In this document: positions 58,443 through 64,000 of the stretch, piece by piece
How the letters are laid out: each line of letters starts with the position of its first letter
Position numbering within the stretch: position 1 is the stretch's first letter
Source of the DNA: Oscillospiraceae bacterium
GTDB lineage: Bacteria; Bacillota_A; Clostridia; Oscillospirales; CAG-272
NCBI GenBank assembly: GCA_015064665.1
Contig: SVRU01000001.1
Coordinates: 1-64,000 of the forward strand
Reading direction: 5' to 3'
DNA: 64,000 nt
Made by a program: the position numbers and the translations under genes
Notes under the pieces: generated by a model
Told to the model about the DNA's origin: nothing
Seen by the model: only the letters and a program-made list of their open reading frames with translations
Database searches by the model: none

Positions 58443-59240
58443 TCATTTTTCGTCGGTCTTCTCTTTTTCCGAGTCACACGACGCGGCGTCTTGCGCCTTT
58501 TGCTTTGCTATATATTCCTCAATTGCACGGCGCTTGATTTCCTCCTCCTGCGCGGCGGCTTGCTTTGCAAGATATTCTTCAATCGCGTGCTTTTTGATTT
58601 CTTCCAATTCACTTTCATCCGGTGCACCGTTTGCCTGAGCCTTGCTTGCGCGCTCCGCGAGAAGCAGAGCAATAAACTTATAAAGCTCATAAAGGAAGAA
58701 AAGTATCAACGGCAGAACTATGCACAGGAAAAATCCGAGTGATGAACGTAAAAACTGTATCACTCCGCCGAGACCGGGAATTTTTCCGTTCTCGGTACAT
58801 ATACCGATTATGTCGTCGTAATGCACGGTATAGGGTGTATCGCCCTCGTTATCGGGGCGGGGGTTGTTTTCGCCCTTGGTTACAAAGGTGAGCGTGCCCT
58901 CTTCGTGTGAATAGATTTTATGCGTGTTAATGTCTCCCGCCGTTCCGTCTTTGTTAATGTCAACGGAGGTGCGGAAGGTTATGATATCGCCGGGCTTAAG
59001 CTCGTCCTTTTGCTCTCTCGTGAGCTTTTTCATAAATACGAGGTCGCCGGGATTGTAGATAGGCTTCATTGAGCCGGTTTCGATAGTTATAAGGCTTGTG
59101 CCAAACAGGGACGGAACTCCGTCCTCACTTTTTTGGGCGGCAAACACCAGTACGGTCGTAAGCAGCGATAACGCCACGAACACCCATACCAAAACGTTTA
59201 AAGCCACGCCAATAATCTTTTTTACTTTTGCTTTTTCCAT
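58443..59240 (-). CDS. sipW: ER-type (SipW-like) signal peptidase I with long cytoplasmic tail
   Basis: 265 residues. TM1 (about 10-34), catalytic Ser57 in IETGSMKP and His107 in INTHKIY. TKGENNPRPD places Glu124 where the other two SipW proteins have Asp; the second acidic residue Asp130 is kept at the normal +6 distance. TM2 (about 165-192). The tail has two near-copies of a helix (EEIKKHAIEEYLAKQAAA and EEIKRRAIEEYIAKQKAQ), probably a cytoplasmic coil. It lies 136 bp after the 483-residue subunit gene. The ATG at 59240 follows GTGAGGAGC. Confidence 0.88.
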   Translation of the reverse strand: MEKAKVKKIIGVALNVLVWVFVALSLLTTVLVFAAQKSEDGVPSLFGTSLITIETGSMKPIYNPGDLVFMKKLTREQKDELKPGDIITFRTSVDINKDGTAGDINTHKIYSHEEGTLTFVTKGENNPRPDNEGDTPYTVHYDDIIGICTENGKIPGLGGVIQFLRSSLGFFLCIVLPLILFFLYELYKFIALLLAERASKAQANGAPDESELEEIKKHAIEEYLAKQAAAQEEEIKRRAIEEYIAKQKAQDAASCDSEKEKTDEK

Positions 59241-59332
59241 TTATACAGCTCCTCACTAACTGTTAATTAACGAAAAAGTTAACCCTTTAATTTTATTTTC
59301 TTATTTTGCGCTTTATATTTTAATAGGTATGC

Positions 59333-59352
59333 CGCGGGAGACCTCTCCCGCG
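59333..59352 (-). other. GC-rich hairpin after the 483-residue subunit gene
   Basis: Perfect 9-bp inverted repeat CGCGGGAGA / TCTCCCGCG with a 2-nt centre and no T-run. It is probably an mRNA stability or partial attenuation element separating subunit genes from the peptidase and ATPase genes. Confidence 0.55.
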
Positions 59353-59376
59353 ACAGTATTTTCCAAATTTAATGTA

Positions 59377-60828
59377 TTAGTCCATGTAATCCGAATAGTA
59401 TGGCTCGTCAATTTTAAAGCCTACTGAAATGCTGTGTCCGCTGAGAACAAGGTCGTGGGCCGTTTTTACACAATCCGACGTGCCGTCGTAGTAAACGAAC
59501 ATTTCAACCTTGACCGTTTCGAGAGAGCCGGAAAGTATACGTTCAAACAGAACTCCGCCCTCCCCGTGTTGAATTTTTTCCTCTCTTTCGTTATCAAACG
59601 TAGCATAGGCAACCTCACCTCTGCCATTCGTTGCAACGAAGAGAATACGGATAGCGTCGTTAAGAGAATCAAGGCCGCGAACGTCAACCTTGCTGATTCT
59701 CAGATTTTCTCCCTCCGTGCCCTCGTATTGCATTCTGAGATACACGGTCTCATAGAGATAATAGGGACTGTTTTCATACGTATATTCACCGTCATCGATA
59801 ACCGCGCTGATATTTCCCGCATCGGCATCGCCGGGCACGTTTGAATAACCTCTGTACCAATAGGTATAGGCTTCGTCAAGCTTGACGCCCTCTTCGATAA
59901 CGCCGATAGAAATATAGTCGCCGTTTAAATTTTTAATGAAATATTCGGTCTCTCCGTCAGCCAAAGAGGCAACCTCTTCGCCGTCGGACTCTTCTCCGCC
60001 CTCTTCAAGCTCGGGCGCCTGTACGGTATAATATCCTTTAAGCGCAGAGCCAAGCTCAAGTCCGCCGACGGGATAATAACCACCGTCGCGAAGCTCGAAA
60101 TAAAGATGCCCTATCTCGTAAACGGCAAAAGCGTCGCATGCGAGATCGACTGTTTCGGTAACGGGATATCCGGTCTCCGAGTCTATTACGGGCTCGCCGG
60201 TCTCCCCATCCAAAACCTCAACCGTTTTAGACGTGCTTATACGGTAATAACCGTAAAGCTCGTCGCCCTCGTCAAGCGAGACGGGAATATAAGCGTTCTT
60301 AACCTTCTCATAATAAGTACCGCCGGTATAAACGCCGTAGGTCTGCAAATTAAAGCTGATATTTCCGTCGGTCGCATCGTAATAACCCGCAACCGAGGAC
60401 GGACCCTTAAGCTTTGAATTTATAAGAAGGTAATCGGCTTCGCCGCGTGAGTCGTTTCCTTCGCTCTTAGCTACCTTAAGGTAGTATAAGATACTCTCCT
60501 CACCGTCTGCCGACGGAACGTAATTTCCGCTCTCGACCATAACGAAATTCACACTGTAAGCGGGATTTTCATCAGAAAGAGAACCGTACGACACGGGTCT
60601 TACAAGCTTTGCCGTGTCGGTAAAATCCACCGAATAATCGTATCCCTCGCCTTCGCTCTTGCTGATTTGCAAAAACAGCTGATCGGAATAGGATTCGAAA
60701 TTAATTCCCGAAGCCGTAACCGACGTGTTCAGCGAAAACCATGCAAAAGACGCCGTGCTGAGCATCACCGCAGAAACAAGCAGCATAACGATAGCAAATA
60801 CTAATCTTTTGCTCTTCTTTGCGTTCAT
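59377..60828 (-). CDS. SipW-type secreted fibre subunit (paralogue 3)
   Basis: 483 residues. The signal peptide FAIVMLLVSAVMLSTASFAW with FSLNTSVTASGINFESYSDQ is shared, position by position, with the two genes upstream. The mature part alternates Y-rich strands (LYYLKVAKSEGND, YGYYRISTSKTVEVLDG, EYFIKNLNGDYISIG) and contains several short repeats of the form Y-Y-V/T; the last section (NLRISKVDVRGLDSLNDAIR, VEMFVYYDGTSDCVK) is the conserved camelysin-like C-terminal half. It is the longest of three paralogous subunits, and insertions of the Y-rich units explain its extra length. ATG at 60828 with AGAGGAT upstream. Confidence 0.75.
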   Translation of the reverse strand: MNAKKSKRLVFAIVMLLVSAVMLSTASFAWFSLNTSVTASGINFESYSDQLFLQISKSEGEGYDYSVDFTDTAKLVRPVSYGSLSDENPAYSVNFVMVESGNYVPSADGEESILYYLKVAKSEGNDSRGEADYLLINSKLKGPSSVAGYYDATDGNISFNLQTYGVYTGGTYYEKVKNAYIPVSLDEGDELYGYYRISTSKTVEVLDGETGEPVIDSETGYPVTETVDLACDAFAVYEIGHLYFELRDGGYYPVGGLELGSALKGYYTVQAPELEEGGEESDGEEVASLADGETEYFIKNLNGDYISIGVIEEGVKLDEAYTYWYRGYSNVPGDADAGNISAVIDDGEYTYENSPYYLYETVYLRMQYEGTEGENLRISKVDVRGLDSLNDAIRILFVATNGRGEVAYATFDNEREEKIQHGEGGVLFERILSGSLETVKVEMFVYYDGTSDCVKTAHDLVLSGHSISVGFKIDEPYYSDYMD

Positions 60829-60848
60829 TTATATCCTCTTTATACACC

Positions 60849-60870
60849 CCCGCGCCCGTTTGGGCGCGGG
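60849..60870 (-). other. GC-rich hairpin between two subunit genes
   Basis: Perfect 9-bp stem CCCGCGCCC / GGGCGCGGG with loop GTTT and no T-run on the minus strand. It lies 30-50 bp past the 441-residue subunit gene, as at the other subunit genes here. Confidence 0.6.
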
Positions 60871-60901
60871 ACGTGCGGTTTTATAATTGAAATAAAGGCT
60901 A

Positions 60902-62227
60902 TTATTCTACAGAAGGCTCAATCTGAGGGTTGTAGCTAAGCTCGTTAATGCCGAACTTGATTTCAATGGTCTGACCGTTGAGAAGCTCGCCTGCAACGAT
61001 AGAATTCTTAGCATCGGCATCGGTACCGTCGAAGTAGATATAAACGTCAACGGTGATCTGCTCCTGCTCGTTGCCAAGCACGGTATCAAAGAGATTTGTG
61101 CCGTTAGAATAAGTATAGGTGTCTTCACCTGCATCATAGAGGCATGCGCTGATTCTCTTGGGGGATTCAGCATCTGCGGAAGAGGTTGCAACGATAAGCA
61201 CTCTGAGAGTAGAGGTAAGAACGTTGGTTGCTCCGCCAACGACGATATCGTCTACCATAAGGTTAGATGCGTTGTTGGTTCCCTCTGCGCACTGGAGATA
61301 AAGAGTTTTGGTAAGGTAGTAGGTGTTTCTTCCGTCACCGATAATGTTGAGAGTGTTGTTCTCCTGAACGGCTGCAGCATCGGTAGAATAAGCTCTGCCC
61401 CAGAAGAGATACTCGCTGACAACTGTGTTAGCGGGAATGCTTCCTATGTAAGAGTAATCGCCGTTCGTAGTATTCTTAAGGTAGAAGGTTTCGCTGCCGG
61501 AAGACTTTGTCGGAGCTGCAGTCTCGTTTGCAATCGTGCAGTATCCGTCGCTGAGATCGGTACCAAGGGTAAGATCGATAACGGCTACGAGCTTATCATT
61601 CTCAAGCTTATAGTACTTGCTTGATCCGTCGTAAAGAGCGTCTGCAGCTTCTGCGGCAGTGTCCATAGTGTACAAGCCGTATACGTCAGTGGGAGCAGCT
61701 ACAACGGAATACTCGTGAGTCGTTGTGTCAAAGCTGTAATAGGTAGTCTGAGCATCGGGTTCGCCGTGCTGAACTTTGAGCGTAAAGGTAGGCTTCTTGT
61801 AAAGTCCCGCGGTTTCGCTGGTAGCTACAAGATCGGTTGCCTTTATGTAGTTGTAAACGGAGTTACCCTGTGTGCTGCTATCGCTGAGAACCTTCTTGTA
61901 ATACACTGTGTTCTCGCCTTCATAATTGCCGCTTGCGGCAGTAGGTGTGTCAAACGTTACAATCGTATTGTTTTTGAAAAGGCTGGGAGTGATAAGTCTG
62001 AGGTCAGCTACGTTATTCTCCGTAACGGTTGTAGCCATGCCCCAATCGCTGCCTGTTTCATCATTTTTGATTTCGAGATAGAGAGAATCGGTATAAGCCT
62101 CAACCTCAAATCCGTCAGCAGAGGTCTGCGTATTCATTGCAAACCATGCGTAAGATGCGGTAGCAAGAAGCGTTGCGGAAACAAGCAACATTGCAATCGC
62201 CGCTGTAATTCTTTTTGTCTTAGTCAT
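60902..62227 (-). CDS. SipW-type secreted fibre subunit (paralogue 2)
   Basis: 441 residues. The signal peptide AAIAMLLVSATLLATASYAW with FAMNTQTSADGFEVEAYTDS is homologous to both neighbours. The mature protein is rich in Thr, Asn, Ala and Tyr, with units such as TYYSFDTTTHEYSVV and SKYYKLENDKLVAVID that resemble those in the 483-residue paralogue, and ends with VDVYIYFDGTDADAKNS and QTIEIKFGINELSY. Its uniform codon choice suggests high expression. The ATG at 62227 follows AAAAAGGAG. It is probably a major structural subunit. Confidence 0.75.
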   Translation of the reverse strand: MTKTKRITAAIAMLLVSATLLATASYAWFAMNTQTSADGFEVEAYTDSLYLEIKNDETGSDWGMATTVTENNVADLRLITPSLFKNNTIVTFDTPTAASGNYEGENTVYYKKVLSDSSTQGNSVYNYIKATDLVATSETAGLYKKPTFTLKVQHGEPDAQTTYYSFDTTTHEYSVVAAPTDVYGLYTMDTAAEAADALYDGSSKYYKLENDKLVAVIDLTLGTDLSDGYCTIANETAAPTKSSGSETFYLKNTTNGDYSYIGSIPANTVVSEYLFWGRAYSTDAAAVQENNTLNIIGDGRNTYYLTKTLYLQCAEGTNNASNLMVDDIVVGGATNVLTSTLRVLIVATSSADAESPKRISACLYDAGEDTYTYSNGTNLFDTVLGNEQEQITVDVYIYFDGTDADAKNSIVAGELLNGQTIEIKFGINELSYNPQIEPSVE

Positions 62228-62264
62228 TTTCGTTTCTCCTTTTTAATATAGAAACCACAGTATT

Positions 62265-63098
62265 TTAGGGCTGAGCAGGGTCGTCGCCTACTGCAAGCTT
62301 AAGTGTTATATTTGCACCGCTCAGGTTGGGAAGATTATTGGTGGTAACAGAGTTATCGTTACCGTCGTAATAAACGTATACGAATATCTCGTATACTTCG
62401 CCGGCATTCATCACGTCAGCTTCATCTGCACCCATAAGATCCACATCGCTCGAGGTTTTCGAGGGGTCAAATTCCACCAATACATCGCCGCATGCAACTA
62501 CTACTCTAACGGGAGAAATTACATTTCCTCCTTCGGTACTTGCTTCAATTTTGAGTTCAGCAACCTCAAGATAATCCTTAGCATTAGAACCTGAAGCAAG
62601 GGCAACGTAGTATCTGTATCTTACAACATATTCACCAAAATCACCTTCAGTCAACGCTGTGATAGAATCAGCTTTAACCGAAGAGGTTGCAGCATCCGTT
62701 CCTTCGGCAGTATACCAATAAGCTTCGTCTTTAAGCTGTTCTCCGCTTGTGACAACATTACCTGCATTGTTGTTTTCACCGGTCTTTCCGTATGCAGCAG
62801 GGAAAATACCTTCTGCACCAGCATTGCCATCGAGAGCAATACCTTGATTTGAAGAGGTGTCAGCCTTATTATATGACGCATCACCGGCTTCAAACACTTC
62901 AATGCTAGGTTTAGACTCCGCTTCGGTTCTTGCCGCAGAAATCATAAGATAAATAGAATCCGATTTCACGTTTACAGACATGCCCTTAGCAGTAGCGGAG
63001 TTGTTCATCGCAAACCACGCGAAGGAAGCCGTGGTGAGCATGACAGCCGAAACTACCAACATAGCAATAGCAGGAAGAATTTTGCTTGTGCTTTTCAT
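62265..63098 (-). CDS. SipW-type secreted fibre subunit (paralogue 1)
   Basis: 277 residues. The signal peptide LPAIAMLVVSAVMLTTASFA followed by WFAMNNSATAKGMSVNVKSD is shared with the two genes downstream. The mature domain ends EIFVYVYYDGNDNSVTTNNL and ANITLKLAVGDDPAQP, matching the C-terminal halves of the longer paralogues, so this is the minimal form of the family. AT-richer codons with frequent GCA and GTA suggest strong expression. ATG at 63098 with AAAAGGAG upstream. Followed by the 441-residue paralogue after 37 bp. Confidence 0.75.
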   Translation of the reverse strand: MKSTSKILPAIAMLVVSAVMLTTASFAWFAMNNSATAKGMSVNVKSDSIYLMISAARTEAESKPSIEVFEAGDASYNKADTSSNQGIALDGNAGAEGIFPAAYGKTGENNNAGNVVTSGEQLKDEAYWYTAEGTDAATSSVKADSITALTEGDFGEYVVRYRYYVALASGSNAKDYLEVAELKIEASTEGGNVISPVRVVVACGDVLVEFDPSKTSSDVDLMGADEADVMNAGEVYEIFVYVYYDGNDNSVTTNNLPNLSGANITLKLAVGDDPAQP

Positions 63099-63168
63099 TG
63101 TCTTTTTCTCCTTTTGTTTTGTTTTTATTTTTATTTATTTAAAATTCGCTTTAACGAATAAATAAACC

Positions 63169-63882
63169 TTAGTGAGTTACGCCGATGTTCATTTCCAGAC
63201 GCATCGTGCCGCCGATAAGCCAGTCGATACAGTCGGGGTCCTTGCCCTCTATCCAAATAACGACGGTGAACTTCGTCATTTCCAACGGCTCAAAGCCGTC
63301 TACTCTGCCCATTGCCATAACGTTGTTTGAATGGAATTCGACCGTGCCGGGCTCAGCGCCCTCTCCGTCGCTTCTCGTCTTGGCGTATAGAGTGGGCTCG
63401 CCGTCAACGTATAGCTTAAGGCGTATCGCCTCGTCAAGATTGTTGGTGACGTTGGAAATAAGCACCTGATATTCGTAGGAAACGGGAATCTCACCCGCGT
63501 TTTGAACGTAGAAGGTGTAGGCAATGTAATCTCTGCCGTTATGCTCACCGTCTATCATATCAACGTTTTCGGGGATTGCCTCCTCGGAAATATTGGTCAT
63601 ATGCTCGGAGATTTTCGCATTTAGGTGGGAGCTTTTATGCGTCATCTTTTTTGATTCCGAAAGAGTCAGACCGTATTTTGTCATTTCGTATTTGTCAATC
63701 TTTACAGAGAAGCTTCCCGTTTCCTCGTAAAGAGCGGCAACCGTGTACATAACGCCCATTATGGCAACCAGGGTTGCAAGGAGCGCCGTGGCTATCTTTT
63801 TCTTTACACGGTAGCTTGCAATCTCCTTTGCGGTTCTTCGCAAAATTTTCAGTCTGGCATCGGAGCTGGTGTACTTTTTCAT
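63169..63882 (-). CDS. Membrane-anchored TasA-like protein
   Basis: 237 residues. A basic cytoplasmic N-terminus (DARLKILRRTAKEIASYRVK) precedes one TM helix (about 29-51, ATALLATLVAIMGVMYTVAA) and an extracellular beta-rich domain (GSFSVKIDKYEMTKYGLTLS, YIAYTFYVQNAGEIPVSYEY, FEPLEMTKFTVVIWIEG) that resembles the camelysin fold. No SipW cleavage motif follows the helix, so it may stay anchored and act as fibre base. Its ATG overlaps the stop of the gene upstream by 4 bp (ATGA), with AAAGGAGGTGGGTGAGG before it. Confidence 0.6.
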   Translation of the reverse strand: MKKYTSSDARLKILRRTAKEIASYRVKKKIATALLATLVAIMGVMYTVAALYEETGSFSVKIDKYEMTKYGLTLSESKKMTHKSSHLNAKISEHMTNISEEAIPENVDMIDGEHNGRDYIAYTFYVQNAGEIPVSYEYQVLISNVTNNLDEAIRLKLYVDGEPTLYAKTRSDGEGAEPGTVEFHSNNVMAMGRVDGFEPLEMTKFTVVIWIEGKDPDCIDWLIGGTMRLEMNIGVTH

Positions 63883-64000
63883 TCCTCACCCACCTCCTTT
63901 ATATCTTCTTTGGCTGAGTCCTCGGCACCCGTGCCCTCCGACTCCTCCGTTTTTTGCTCTGTTATCTCGGACTCTGCCGTCTCGGCTGATTCGGTTTCGG
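63879..64000 (-). CDS. Acidic C-terminal tail of an upstream gene (partial)
   Basis: The last 40 codons of a minus-strand gene that starts beyond the right edge. The reading ends EDIKEVGEE and the visible part is almost only Glu, Ala, Ser, Thr and Lys, like the cytoplasmic tails of the SipW peptidases here. It overlaps the next gene by 4 bp, so it belongs to the same operon. Nothing more can be said of its function. Confidence 0.6.
   Translation of the reverse strand, partial: ETESAETAESEITEQKTEESEGTGAEDSAKEDIKEVGEE

Overview
The window looks like a chromosomal segment of an uncultured gut-type member of the Clostridia (Bacillota). The evidence is sigma-A promoters with 17-bp spacers, AGGAGG-type ribosome binding sites, YdbS/YdbT bPH2 proteins, a BspA-type leucine-rich-repeat protein, ER-type (SipW-like) signal peptidases and two c-di-GMP-I riboswitches. 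There are no rRNA or tRNA genes, no CRISPR array and no insertion sequence that I can support. No species can be named from the sequence alone.

Left part (1-12.9 kb): the start of a SUFU-like gene, a 5'-truncated LRR surface protein, a DUF998 membrane protein and the ydbS-ydbT pair. Then comes a six-gene catabolic operon on the minus strand: malic enzyme, creatininase-family hydrolase, Gfo/Idh/MocA dehydrogenase, a dihydropyrimidine-dehydrogenase-like flavoprotein fused to a GltD-like module, a fructuronate-reductase-like SDR, and a malate/lactate dehydrogenase of the Ldh2 type. It has one clear promoter with a palindromic operator candidate and ends at a strong hairpin. Gfo/Idh, a creatininase-family hydrolase and a fructuronate reductase together recall the Thermotoga-type inositol/uronate route; this is inference.

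Centre (12.9-49.5 kb): a large surface and biofilm region. A minus-strand operon (28.99 to 12.93 kb) begins with a c-di-GMP-I riboswitch and a 32-codon ORF. It encodes two small TasA/camelysin-like proteins, a 3548-residue secreted protein, another TasA-like subunit, a membrane-anchored relative, a SipW-like peptidase and a membrane protein with a C-terminal uL15-like domain. Next is an exopolysaccharide operon (41.1 to 30.0 kb): Wzz/CpsC, BY-kinase, PHP phosphatase, a frameshifted EpsG-type polymerase, a TupA-like ATP-grasp protein, a phosphodiester-glycosidase surface protein with identical tandem repeats, a structured RNA that may be an EAR-like antiterminator, and a Wzx flippase. Divergent to it, a second c-di-GMP-I riboswitch drives a three-gene plus-strand operon of secreted proteins (41.9-47.7 kb).

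Right part (47.9-64 kb): a dCache-HAMP-GGDEF diguanylate cyclase is divergent to an EAL phosphodiesterase. A minus-strand operon that starts beyond the window edge carries a TM-anchored TasA-like protein, three paralogous SipW-type fibre subunits, two SipW peptidases, a membrane-anchored McrB-like AAA+ ATPase, a coiled-coil DUF2357-like partner, and an EAL phosphodiesterase as last gene.

Taken together, the segment appears to combine c-di-GMP synthesis, breakdown and sensing with two or three secreted fibre systems and an EPS system. Both riboswitches have a terminator that competes with the aptamer, so both read as ON switches: high c-di-GMP would turn on the matrix proteins. The two most unusual components are the McrB-like/DUF2357-like pair inside a fibre operon and the membrane protein with a ribosomal L15-like domain inside another. 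I could run no searches; family names rest on motifs visible in the translations.
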